A stretch of DNA of 64,000 bases. It comes from Mangifera indica (lineage: Eukaryota > Streptophyta > Magnoliopsida > Sapindales > Anacardiaceae). Shown here one piece after another: positions 49,051 to 60,739 of the stretch. A model generated the notes under the pieces. That model saw only the letters and a list, made by a program, of their open reading frames with translations. It was not told the DNA's origin and made no database searches. How positions within the stretch are numbered: position 1 is the stretch's first letter; each line of letters opens with the position of its first letter. A program made the position numbers and the translations under genes. Location of the stretch: the NCBI RefSeq assembly GCF_011075055.1, contig NC_058154.1:7360620-7424619 (forward strand). Reading direction: 5' to 3'.

Positions 49051-50660
49051 TAGACCGCTGGCTCCCCCGTATGCCCCGCTACTCACCTCTACCTACAAAA
49101 CAACAAAAAAGAACATGTGAGTGAAAACACTTGGTAAGTTCGTGACCTTTTGACACCCTAAATATTCTTAAAACTAGTAAACTTGGTTTTCCATTTGTAA
49201 ATTTGAATGTGGTCACAACTTGACACTCTCGTGCTCTAACATAGGCCATTTATAAATATTACTAAGGTGGAGTCGACGTATTTGATACTCTAGCGAAAGC
49301 ATAAGACACCTTGTATGTCAATATTTGTCATGCCTTGCACACATGCTATACAGCTTATTAGGCTAGCTATCTAGGACATTCTGGTTACACAAGAAAATAA
49401 TTTGGTAGTAGTCCCTTCCCTTATCACATAAGTTGATTAGAACTGTTATCTAAACCATCTTGGAATGACCCATACCATAGGTGCATATGTGGTGCATCAT
49501 ACTAACTACATGAGAAAATATCTAAAAAGACACAATTCTTATCATGCACTCCTAAATAAATTTGGTGGCTATATACATTGGTATCAAGTGTATGATGCAT
49601 CTTATAGTTATCTAGAAATGAACCACTCAGTTGGGGTCTCATGTTGTCTTCCACATGGTTAGACACTATTTATAATTCTATATGGCTTTTTTTTTTTTTC
49701 TAAAGTCCCTTATCCTTTCTTGTTTCTTATGTTTCCCCTTCATTGTGTTTAAACTAGAGGCAAAATAGTTTTTTAACTGACTTCCCTTTCATGTAAGACT
49801 TTTCTTCCGACATCGCTTAGAGTAGGACATTATACTTGTAGTAAGGTATATTGGCTTGTAATAGAGCCCGATTATGTTATAATAGTCTAACAATGTAAGG
49901 AAAATATACTACATAGTATTAAGCTCACATGACCAAGGTGTTGAATCCATGTCTCGCCTTAGTTTAATCGATAAAAAGTTTAAGCTTTAAGTTCAAGGTT
50001 AAATGTTCTCACTCAAATATCCATGAGTTTAGTGAGTCATCCGAGAATACAATCTCAAGAGAATTCTAGATGATCATACGAGACCCTAGAGGTTTCCAAG
50101 ATATTGTATGAGACCAAAGATGATTTCAAGTTAAGTAATTAATTAAGTATAATCCATATCATCAAAGTATGAAGTCTAAAGGTGTACTCCCGATAATCAG
50201 GTTAGGGTGGATTAAGTCAAAGGTAAAATAGAGATTAACTTAAAGTATAAGTAAAGTCTCTTACTTACTGAGTAATTATCACTATTTTATTTTTATGTTT
50301 TACAGGTAACAAGTGATTGTGATGGTTGTGGTGTGAGAGGGTCAACTAGCATGAAGTTGTCATAATGGGTAGAGTTGTCAATTTTACAATTTATATGTTT
50401 CCCTTAGTTTTTAGGTTTATGAGATGTTTTATGGATTTAGAAATTTTGCTACACACTATATATTTTGTGGAGTTATGATTTACATTTAGATATCCTTTGT
50501 ATGCTTTTGTAGTTGATTCAAAGAAAGGGTATTTTTGGTAATTTTAGAATATATCATGTTATGAATGTTTGGATGACACTTTAAAGTAATTTTCATGCTT
50601 AATTAATCAAGTTGTGCTTCCCTTTAGAGGGGCAATAATTCTGGAGAAGGTGTTACAATA
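49050..50660. repeat. Gypsy-like LTR remnant
   Basis: The text CTCACCTCTACCTACAAAAC ... GAGTGAAAACACTTGGTAAG (49085-49140) matches in style the segment at 42920-42980 inside the MULE. The right end GAGAAGGTGTTACA at about 50645-50658 resembles an LTR terminus. TTTTACAGGTAACAAGTGA at about 50300 is also typical. No open frame, and the left boundary is unknown. Confidence 0.4.
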
Positions 50661-50790
50661 TGTCACTGTGCAATTAGATTTTTTTTTATCTTTAATTTTA
50701 AATTACACAATCACATGTTAATACATCATCATTGGTACTAAAATTAGTCTTTATTATAAGTGACAATAGTTTTATTGAAAAAAATAGGAG

Positions 50791-50814
50791 TATGTATGTA
50801 TGTATGTATGTATA
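50791..50814. repeat. (TATG)n microsatellite
   Basis: Six TATG/GTAT units. Confidence 0.85.
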
Positions 50815-51149
50815 TGTCAGGCATATTTCCTGCTGCAAGTGCACATATTCTATAAAGAATTTAACAAATTTTTCTATGGAGAAAGATTATTTCCCATCCA
50901 AACTATGTCAAAAAGTCAAATTCCTACTCTTGAAGTTGAAAAATGACATTTTCTCACATTTTGTCCTACTCTGGCAGTGAAATTAATTAATTTTTAGAAT
51001 AAATATACTAAAAAAACCAAAATTCCCTTTATTATTTTTAATGTTTATTAAAGATAAATAACATTTTGCCTTTCCAACCTTTATTAAATACATTTTCACT
51101 CATATTTAATAAAAAAATAAAATTTAAAACAATAATTGATGATGACTAT

Positions 51150-51350
51150 AATCCCATTATATCAGTGCAATTTCAATCAAAATCACATTGAAATAGTGTG
51201 ATTTCAACCAGATTTATGTTAAGTTGAAATTACATTATCGATGCTGATTGAAATCATATTGAAATGGTGTTATTTCAATTGAAATCACAACGATATGGTG
51301 AGTTTGATTGAATTGCATCATTCTTGTGCGATTTTAACTAAATACACATT
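51150..51350. repeat. Short self-complementary ATTTCAA/TTGAAAT repeat
   Basis: ATTTCAATC, ATTGAAATAGTGTGATTTCAA, GTTGAAATTAC, ATTGAAATCATATTGAAATGG and ATTTCAATTGAAATCAC recur every 15-40 bp in both orientations. Confidence 0.6.
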
Positions 51351-51589
51351 CCAATGAATTAACCCTAATTTCAATTGTTATTGGTGCGATTACAAATTTG
51401 GGACTAATTGGAATTAGGGTTGGAGTTTTGATTTTTTTCAAATAAAAATAGGGGTTTAAGTGATAAATTTTTGAGTTGGTGATAGAATAATAATTCGTTT
51501 ATACTTTCGTTATTTAAGTAATATTAATTCTATATATAATATTTATATATTTTATAAACTTACAAAAATATTATTTAATTATTAAAACT

Positions 51590-52387
51590 AATGTTTGACT
51601 TTTGACAAAAAAAATAAAAAAAATATTGAGTTTGAAAACTAAAAATCTATCATATTGTTCCCCCAAGGTCTAAAAATAAATAATTTTCTCCACCCAAAGT
51701 TTGAAAAGTAACTATTTCTCTCTTATGATTTCATTCCTTTCCCTCCCTTCTTTGGTAACCGTTCTCCAGCCGACCTATTATCTATTAATCTATCATCAGG
51801 TGATGATTGGAAAAGACGACGTCGAAAATCTGTCCACTTCTATTTCGACGCCGCTTCCACTTCCACTTCTAGATCTCGAATCTTGACGTCGCTTCCACTT
51901 CAACAGATCTTAGCATCATCAAGAAGCATCTCTGACGAATTGAAGCACGATGGAAATGGCTGAGATTCGTTGCACGATGGATCAAGACGAAGCGCTACAA
52001 TCTTTGATGACAACAATGACATCTTTATCGATTGGTGAGAGAAGTAGAGAGGGAGAGAGAACATGGCTGCCACCGTCTCCAACTACCAACAGTGATGGAT
52101 GAAGTCTGCAACAAACCCTAGAGATTTTTTTGGGGGGAAGAGGGAGGAATTACTTTTCAAAGTTAAAGCTAGAGGGTGAAATACCAATTTTCAAAACTCA
52201 TGAGGGGGGGAAGTAAGATGAAATTATATATTTTTTAATATTATTGATAAAATGATAATTTTACCTTTAATTCTAATATAAAATTTTAACAACAGCTGAT
52301 CTATTGGTAAATGTTTGAAATTTTCAAATCTCACAAATGTGTATTTATTTTTACATTAAAACTTAAATGGAAAATAGTCATTTGGCC
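51590..52387. mobile_element. Foldback MITE copy F
   Basis: The left arm is diverged (AAAACTAATGTTTGACTTTT, CCCAAAGTTTGAAAAGTAAC). The right arm (52100-52387) is well preserved, with CAAACCCTAGAGATTTTTTT, ATTACTTTTCAAAGTTA, TTGATAAAATGATAATTTTA and the end TAGTCATTTGGCC. The centre (51730-52090) has GACGACGTCG and CGCTTCCACTTC repeats like the centres of copies A and B. Confidence 0.65.
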
Positions 52388-55360
52388 TAATTTAATTAGC
52401 TGGAAAAAGCACTTAATTTGCTATTAACAATTAATGTTGCAGCATTTAAAAGGCCCTTAGATGCAAAGTTCACAAAACGACATGGCTGGATTCAGTGAGT
52501 CTCCTCTCCATCAACAGAATACCATTGAGATTCTTATATCCACCTTCCACTTACTCTCTTCTCCTCGTTTCATTATTACTTCATCATTAAAAATCAGTTA
52601 GTATTCTTGCATTTGCCTAAAAAAACATCATTGGAAAGAAATTTGAGAGCTCCAGACAAGAATATCAATATATATAGGCATAATTTAAAGTATCCTCTTG
52701 CTATAAACATAATAGTATAAAAGATCAAATTTAATATAAGAATTTTGTGTGTAAATAAATGATTAAATAATTTTAAATAACAAATAATATAATATTTAAT
52801 TATATAATAATATATTTATTTATATATTTAAAATTAGATATGTTTCTGATACTACCATATTATAGGTAGCCTTTATTGAGGGAACATCTATTCTTCGTGG
52901 CATGGAAGCATAATTAAAAGCCAAATCCAAAATTAGCACGTTTCTTATTGTGGACCACACTTCAAGTGAATTTGCATGATTATTGGACAAATGATCCTTC
53001 TTTGTCCGCTAAAGTCCACTACAGAGAAACTGCGGCTTAATGCGCCACGTGTTGAGGTAAAAATGTTACTACATGGAAGCCTCTAATTGGCCAATTTCAC
53101 CACCCTTGACCTAGACGTCTGAAAATGGATCTTCTGTACGTAAAAAGTTAATAACTTGAGGTTATGTATATACGTAGTTGTCCCATTTGCCATCCGAAAG
53201 TGTACATTTCAACCCTTATTTTGAAAATTCGAAACTCTAAAGTGGCATATAACTTTTTCTTCCTTTCTAAAACACTTTGTTTGAGATTCTCCACAACCCT
53301 TTTACTTTACAGCCAAACTCCGTGTTCCTTGCATTTTCTTTCAAGCTTCAACCTTATTTAACCTTAATAATTAAGCTATTAATTCATTTCTTAATCATTC
53401 TATGAGATTAATTTATTAAATCCCCAAGTGGGTAAAAAGTTATTAACCCTCTTGAACAATTATGCCTTGGTTAATGAATGATCTAATATTGCTCTTGAAA
53501 GTTGATAAATATTATTTATCCGATTGCTTGAAATGATTTTAGTTTGTTTTTATTGGGTATTGTTTAATATTTTTTAGTGAAGTAAATTATTATGTCCCAC
53601 TAAATTTCTAAACTACAAATTCTCTCCCAAAATTTAACTATGTTAAAAAAAAATTAATAAGTGAAGAGGACAAACATTATTTCTTGTCTTGAAATTAAAA
53701 ATATATGAAAAATAAAACAAATAAATAGTGACCATATTGAATCACAACAAGAAAAATATAATTTGATCGTAATCACACCAGACATGTGTTATCAAATAAG
53801 ATCACCTTCTTTTAATACAATTTTGGTGTAAAAATCACATTTGAGAGACGTGATTCGATAATATTATAACTCTTTAGTATGATTTTAGCTACTATATCCA
53901 ACTAGATTGCCAAAGATTGTGGTAAAAGTACATAATATGATAATTTCATAAAAGATATATAATCAAGGATAATATAATCATTTATCTATTTAATAAAATG
54001 TTAAATTTAGTTAAACATATGAAAAACAATAATATAAAACTAAAAAAAATTGTTAATGTAATATAAAAGAAACCCGGTATTTGATATATTCCAAACCGAG
54101 ACAAGTCTTATCACAATTTGTCCTTTGTTAAATATGATTGAACAATGTGAGATGAATAAAAAGAAAAAGGTTTTTAGAGTTTACAATCAATATTGTTTTC
54201 AAATAATATTCTCTTTGAAATACAAGTCTTTTGCTATTTTTATTAAATCATTAATTAATTGTAAAATTAATTATCAACGCTTGAAACAAGTGTTTATCAA
54301 TAAATAATATTAGTAATTAGTAATAATTATTTCTGTTGGAAAGAAGACGAAACATTTGGATGAATGACATTTCTTTTCTAGAGCTTAAAATTTCCTGAAG
54401 AAAAAGAGTAACGTCTATCAAATCAAATCAAAGTCTATTTTCTTCCAGTTTCATCTTTTCTTCTATTTATTCTCCATTTTATGGCTTCAGTTTTGAGTAA
54501 AGAAGAAAAATGGAAGTTGACACTTTTTATATAGACAAGGACTTTTCAAGAACCCAGTTTGCAATGTGAGGGGAATTGGGCTCACCATATTTAAAAAAGA
54601 GAATTTGAATAATTATGATCAAATTGGAAGAGAGAATCCATGTCTTTCTTTTTTTACTTTAATTAATTTTACAGGTGTAATTATAGTTTTCTATTAATTT
54701 ATTTTTATTTGGTTTGAAAAAAATCCGCTAACCCACAAATAATAAAGAATAACTCTATACTAATAAAATAGAAATATTTGTTCAGTTTAATCCAAAGTAT
54801 CAAAATAATTTTTACAAAACTATATAATTTTTAAAATGTGAAAAATTATAAAACTCATTATAATAAAAAAACACTCAAACTAAAAGAAAAAAAATCACAA
54901 ACTCAAAAAACTCAGTTACACTCTTTTAATATTCACTAACTATTCTATTAATATCTTTTACAATTTTCAAGATAATTTAAGCTAAAATAAACAATCTATT
55001 TAAAAGGGAAAATCGTCCTATAAATCTAGTAAATAAGCAATGTGAGATAAATACATTTATAAACCAAAAAAACCCTTACAAATCTAATAGTAAATAATGT
55101 GGGACAAAGAGGCACAACCTCAATATATCATCTATTGACTTAATTCTTTAACCACTTAAATAGCACTTACAAACCTAAGTCACCTGCCAATCTCCTTCAC
55201 TTTCACTACAAAAACTACAAAGCCTCTATCTTCAATCTTCCTAGCAACTAAGCCTCCATCAAACACTTACAAGTAATTATTGATCCTCTTTCCTTGCAAA
55301 ATCACACTACAATTTGTGTATACTTTGCACCAATTGATTTGTCCATTGTATGTACACGAG
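52388..55360. other. AT-rich intergenic DNA, no gene recognised
   Basis: Open frames of 60-65 codons (for example 53164-53361 and 54125-54307) show no domain, family or splice context. A G-box core CACGTG occurs at about 53046, without a gene nearby to give it meaning. Confidence 0.45.
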
Positions 55361-55369
55361 AAGTTAACT

Positions 55370-55745
55370 CACCTAAAGCAATTAAATTGTAGATAAAACT
55401 TGATACATACCTTACATGATGAATAGTCCTAATAATACCATTGTGAAATCTAAGGCAAACACTTCCAATACCTTTAATCTACACATTTCCTTATTTTTAA
55501 CCACGATATCACAAAAATTTCCATTCTCTTCCAACTCCAAAATACAAGTTCTATCATTGCAAACATGGATGGAAGCAACAAAATCTAAAGCATTGCTTTT
55601 CTTCACCTTTAAAGGTTTGAGATTCATTCATGCAATTTGTCAAAATAAGGTCATCAACAACCACAATAGTTGAACCATCATTTTTCTCATCATTCGCCTT
55701 CTTGAACGCAATGTTTAACTGGATCCTTTTAACCTTAAATTGCAA
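55370..55745 (-). pseudogene. Ty1/copia protease region, degenerate
   Basis: The minus strand reads I-V-V-V-D-D-L-I-L-T-N-C-M-N-E-S, then A-L-D-F-V-A-S-I-H-V-C at the place of the catalytic D-S-G-x-x-x-H, then E-E-N-G-N-F. In a shifted frame it gives I-G-S-V-C-L-R-F-H-N-G-I-I-R-T-I-H-H-V-R-Y-V. This is the order of copia protease and its C-terminal flank. The catalytic D-S-G is altered and at least one frameshift is present. Confidence 0.7.
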
Positions 55746-55857
55746 ACCTAGTTCATTCGTTATCTTTCTTTGACCCTAAACACCAAGATTGTCAACAAAC
55801 AATCTTTACCTCTCAGATTAATTCAACTCCTTTATGCATGTGACCTATAAGCTCTCT

Positions 55858-56816
55858 GTTGAATCAGTAGTATCTGTATTCAAGTCGAATCTGAACATAG
55901 ACCAAGATTGACTTTTAGCAAAACATCATGGCCACTTGAATGATAGAGTTCAATGAACATCCCTTAAGCTCTTATAACAACATAGTTACTTGTAATTCAA
56001 TCATTTCGTCAACTAATATCCTTTGAGGTTGAGACATAGAACTGTGTTTTCTTAGTGGTTCCTTGGTATGAATTGATACACATTGATAACTAACATGGAT
56101 TAGGCTACAACCTTGTCCCAATGTGGCTATAGATTTAAGCACTCATGGATGTCTTCAGTATTCTCATGTGAGTATCTTTTTTTGTACTTATGAGTGACAA
56201 ATCATTTATCGATCCACTATAGCCTCCATGTATCTCACCATATAGCTGATTACTACCTTTATAATTACCCCAATTACAATGACATGTTGGATAACGTCAA
56301 ATCATAATGATCCTCACATAAGATGGTTTGTAACCTTAAATCAAATTATCACATGCACTTATAGTATTTGAAGGATTTATTTCATAGACACTAAAGTAAC
56401 CATCCATATAAATATTTTTTGATCAAGTTAGTTTGATGAACACGTCTACAACGTGCACCTATGTGTTACATCAAGCTGTCTACAGTAGCTTCGACATATG
56501 AGAACAATCACCACTTTTAATGGGGTCGCTCAACATTATGATAATTCTATTATCATTCTAGGTGTCGTTATTCATTACAATTTTAAGATTATGAATGTTT
56601 CTAGAATAACCATTTAATGTGTACATAAGGTTTGACAATTAGTTGTCTGATCCATTCGTCATGACTCAACCATTCTAAAGACATGTTATTTGTGCAATCA
56701 TATAAATAAACATATATGAATTGAATAACAGTAAATCTTTTTTGTTAATCATTAATATAAAATTACATCCGCAAATGTTAAATACAATTAGCTCTAGAGC
56801 ACCTACCCTAACAGTA
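55858..56816 (-). repeat. Copia LTR abutting a gypsy protease
   Basis: On the minus strand it starts TGTTAGGGTAGGTGCTCTAG at 56816 and probably ends GATTCAACA near 55858 (about 960 bp). The first 490 bp match 28915-29393. The copia protease remnant lies just beyond the putative 3' end, so this may be the 5' LTR of that element with most of gag deleted. The inner boundary is less sure than the outer one. Confidence 0.6.
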
Positions 56817-56820
56817 ACAT

Positions 56821-57135
56821 CTAATAACTAGTAATTTTATTCCCATCGAATGGTTCAAAACACACACTATCTACTGTTGTAGGCTCTAATTCTAGCCTCT
56901 CAATAATATTTCGTGTAATAAATCTATTAATAGCACCAGAATCAATTAGCACATATAAATAACAATAATGGAAACACAACTGACCCATCACACTAGATGG
57001 GTTGGCCTCAACCATTACTTGAGTGGCTGCAAATACTCTGGTTTGACCTTCTTCAATACTCTACTCAATAGGGGTTGATACCACGATTGTGTACTCTCAA
57101 GTGAAATAACCTGGTTGTTTGCATTTGTAGCATAA
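56821..57135 (-). pseudogene. Ty3/gypsy zinc knuckle and aspartic protease fragment
   Basis: The minus strand encodes C-Y-K-C-K-Q-P-G-Y-F-T, a CCHC knuckle with His replaced by Tyr and the last Cys lost. After a stop and a linker, an open 64-codon stretch contains Y-V-L-I-D-S-G-A-I-N-R-F-I, the D-S-G-A protease active site. It stops 4 bp from the copia LTR, which probably removed or separated the rest. Confidence 0.78.
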
Positions 57136-57319
57136 TCTCTACCCTATACAATTGTCAATGTGTCTGCACCTACATTTGAGGCAAAGAGAGGAGGATCGTC
57201 ATGCCTTGTCGTGACATCTCATCTTGTCAATGTGTTAGCACGTACATTTGAGGCAAAGAGAGGAATTCCACAAATAAGCAAGTTTTAAAGCTAACCCCTT
57301 TAAAGTGATATCTTTTTTT

Positions 57320-57804
57320 CAAGAGTGTCCAAGGATGAAAAAGCTATGAAGAAAGTGTATTTCCTTTCAAGTACCTTGGTGTCTTGCTAAAGTTAGGAAG
57401 CTCTTGGTGAATGATTGCTAAAGTCCTAACTGCCACCATTACCATTGCCACCTAACACTACATAATTATATCTTGGGGTTGTTTGATCATATCTTGACGT
57501 CAAGGTTACATATCTGGGCTACTCTAGCATACCTCTTTCTAGCTATCATCAATCTCATAGCCTTTGATCTTTAGTCCCTACCAACTTCCTTAGTATACTT
57601 CCTATGAGGGTTATCTCCTATCAACACATCTTTAGTAATGTCTACTCGAAGCCTATTAATAAAAATCTTTGTCTTCTTCTTATCCGTATTGGGCATACTT
57701 GGAACATACTGGGCTAGTGCATTTAGTCTAGTGAAGAATTCCTTAATCGAACATAAAGTGTATCTTCTCCCAAGAATTCCCTCTCAAAGGTCTTTGGTAC
57801 GTGT
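57320..57804 (-). pseudogene. Ty3/gypsy gag capsid fragment cut by the Athila-type LTR
   Basis: The minus strand from 57804 reads N-S-W-E-K-I-H-F-M-F-D, then in another frame F-F-T-R-L-N-A-L-A-Q-Y-V-P-S-M-P, K-K-K-T-K-I-F-I-N-R-L-R-V-D-I-T-K-D-V-L and G-D-N-P. This matches the W-x-x-F...F-x-x-L-x-x-Y-x-P...F-x-x-G-L-R pattern of gypsy gag. It begins abruptly at the LTR boundary at 57805, so the gag start is probably beyond the inserted element, outside the window. Confidence 0.78.
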
Positions 57805-59143
57805 TGTCGTTGACACTCAAATTAAAATCCTAAATTCCTACAACAAAAATGTAGTAAAGGAAAGTAGGGATCGCTCCCTCAAAGAGTTTTAATTGCTACG
57901 TCGTCACAAATCAATCAAAACAAGAAAATAAAAGGGGTTTTGAATTGAATACAAATTATAATAATAAATAAATAAATAAAAATTTAGCAAAATAATTTGA
58001 AAGTAATTAATTAGTTAAACAAACCTTGGTCTACGGTCACATCCACCATTGAAACTACGATTGATCATCGATACAAAAAATATCAAATTAATTACTCAAA
58101 TATTCGCTGCGGTATTAATTACCTGTCCTTCCTTATGTTTAGTTAACTAAAAACATGTATTTCAATTAACCCTTATTGATTAATAATTCGGATACGATCT
58201 CGAATTTAATTAAACAATAGCATTACGAATTAGAAAGACTAATGAAGCAAGACAACACAAGCGTATGATGTTGCATTTAATCTAGTTGATTATTTTCCTA
58301 GGATTTACAATTCCTGACGCAGCAAACGATAAATCCTAGTTGCCACTTCGATTAGATGGATTGAACAATTACGGATTCAGCACCTAAACTAGCAGTAGAT
58401 TATATTAATTGATAAACTAATCGTGCGTCTTAGCAATCAACCAACACAATCATGAAAAATAATTCAGAAAGATAATCAATACTCGAATAATTAAAAAGAT
58501 GCATTAAAGAACAAAAATCAATTTCACAATCATTGTAATTCCATGGTTTCAGATCCCTTCAACCAAGAGAAAATATTTAGCCACTGTAAACCATATTTAG
58601 CTCTATAATCCTCCAAATTACAATGGTGAAAATTTCCCAGCAAAATAAAAATAAAAGTATATATATTTTCTCCCTACTAAAATATGGAAATAAAAGTCAA
58701 TCATAATCTCCTAATCCAACCGAGCAAAGGTGATACATATCTTCCCAAAAAGAAAGGAAAAGATATATATTTTAATATATATCCTTCCTCCAAAAATATT
58801 CTTCCTTATCTATCTCAATTAATCATCTTTTCCAGCTAATAATTATCCCTTTTCTAGAAAGCAAATCTTGACATTTTGTAAACTTTTTCAGCTGATCTGG
58901 ATGTCTAAATTTAATTTTTGAATTCTGCTTTCGTCATTTCACGTGCCCACGCGTAGTCAGAATCACAGATTTTTGTTGATTCGTAAATCTGCTTCAGTTT
59001 TAGACTTTTTGGCCCAACTTTCTCCAAAAAATATTCAAAGCTTCCTAAGTGCAAAAAATAAATAATTCCATTAGATTGAATTAAATTTTCACACAACATA
59101 AAGGAATTAGAACTCAAAATAATAACAATTAATGTCGTTATCA
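57805..59143 (-). repeat. 3' LTR of the Athila-type element
   Basis: 1339 bp on the minus strand, from TGATAACGACA at 59143 to TGTCAACGACA at 57805. It is preceded by AGTGTGGGGGAATT, the usual purine tract of this lineage. CGTGT (57800-57804) should be the target duplication, but the other end is outside the window. Confidence 0.82.
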
Positions 59144-60739
59144 AATTCCCCCACACTTATCTTTTGCTCGTCCTCGAGTAAAACAAAAACAAAAACAAAA
59201 AGGTTTCATCAATCCCTTTTCTCATGATACCAAAAAGTGTACATACCTTAGGATTCAAACCAACCAAGACTCAAGCAACAACACACATCATCATCAAACT
59301 TTACAAGGAAATATGCACAAAGACAAATCAAGACAATCGCATTCTAAAGCATGTATGAAATTTTGGTGAATCTTCTCATAGTTATCACTCATACCACTCA
59401 TGTGTTTAATGGTTCGGTGTTTCGCTCAAATTCTTCCAATGCAAACATTCTACCATAGGCTTGCTTATGCACCAAATCTCCACCACTTAGTTCATATACA
59501 TGCATAAATCAAAATGACTTTATTTTATGTTGTAATGAGGCTTTGGGTAAAGGTGAGGATTAATGGATACAAAAGGTTAAAACCATGAGCATTAACAAAC
59601 ATTTAAGCACATAAAAGGAACAAAAATGTAAAGCTAAAACCACCATATTCACCACATTTCTCTTTTGTAATTTTTTTCTACTGCCCTCATTTTTTTTTTT
59701 TTCAACTTCTTTTTTTTCTTTTTTGTCTTTTTTTTTTGTTTTTGATTTTTTTTCATTCATTTTTTTTTTTATAACTAAGAGAATTGGATAGTAAGGATAA
59801 CAACATAAGACAGTAATAATAACAATCTGCATGCCAACTTCTTTTCATCATCTCATCCTAATGCATTTAAGTCCCCTTTTCCCCCACACTTAAATTTCTC
59901 AAGATAACAAATTCACCAAACAACAAAATTTAGTTTAAATGCCCTACTAATTTTCATGGTTGGGTGAGGATATTTGCCTGAAGGCTTGGGTTTGTAATAT
60001 GGTTTTTGTACAAAGAATCAAGGGCTTTGTAAGGCTCAAGGGGCTAACTAAGGAAATTAAAATAGGTTGGCTTTTTAAGCTAAAGGGTTTAAACAAGAAT
60101 GCCTTTATCATTTTCATGCAAGTATGTATCAATGCAGTCTCAAAACGGTTCAAAGCAAGTTCTAGAAATATATTCACATGGGAGAATATCACTCATCAAA
60201 TAAAACATAGATTGATATGTATGTTTCAATCCTTTTCGGCTCAAAACTCATAGGTTAAATCAATTCACCTTAACTTCAAACAAAACTCTAGCACTAAATT
60301 ATCAAAATTTGTTTAAGTGTATACCCTTAGTTAATCTAACAAATCAGTGTGCATTGCTCTCCTACTTAATCAGCTAAATCCCAAGGCATGCATAAAAATT
60401 AATTCATTCAAATGGAACTGTTTGGTTGAGTAAAAATATGGGAGAATACACTAGCTACCATATCAATGAAAAACATAAACAAAAACCAAACTTTAACTAG
60501 CAAAGAATAGCAACAAAGACAGAACAAAGCAAAAAATAAGGCATAACCTGAAAAAGAAAGACACAAAGAAAAACAGAAAAAAAACAAAATAAAGAAGAAC
60601 AGAGCAGAGAAGAACAGACAGAAAAACAAAACATAGAGCAGAATAGAAGAGCAAATTAGAAAAAAAAAACAATAAAAGACAGGTAAAAAAAACAGAAAAA
60701 ATAAAATACAAGTACACCCTCTCTACACTTAAACCAAAC
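59144..60739 (-). other. Spacer between env-position ORF and 3' LTR of the Athila-type element
   Basis: Contains CTCGAGGACGAGCAAAAGAT with AAGTGTGGGGG next to the LTR, a second TAAGTGTGGGGGAAAAGG at about 59877-59893, and homopolymer-rich stretches (T-runs on the plus strand at 59690-59770, A/G-rich 60540-60700). Open frames here reflect low complexity only. Confidence 0.6.

Noticed and set aside
53040..53060. G-box CACGTG as a promoter element
   Set aside because: No gene start could be recognised within a useful distance, so the motif alone means little.
54125..54307. 60-codon frame with a basic start
   Set aside because: No family, AT-rich codons, no support beyond being open.
59560..59832. 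90-codon Lys-rich frame
   Set aside because: It passes through poly-T runs; no domain.
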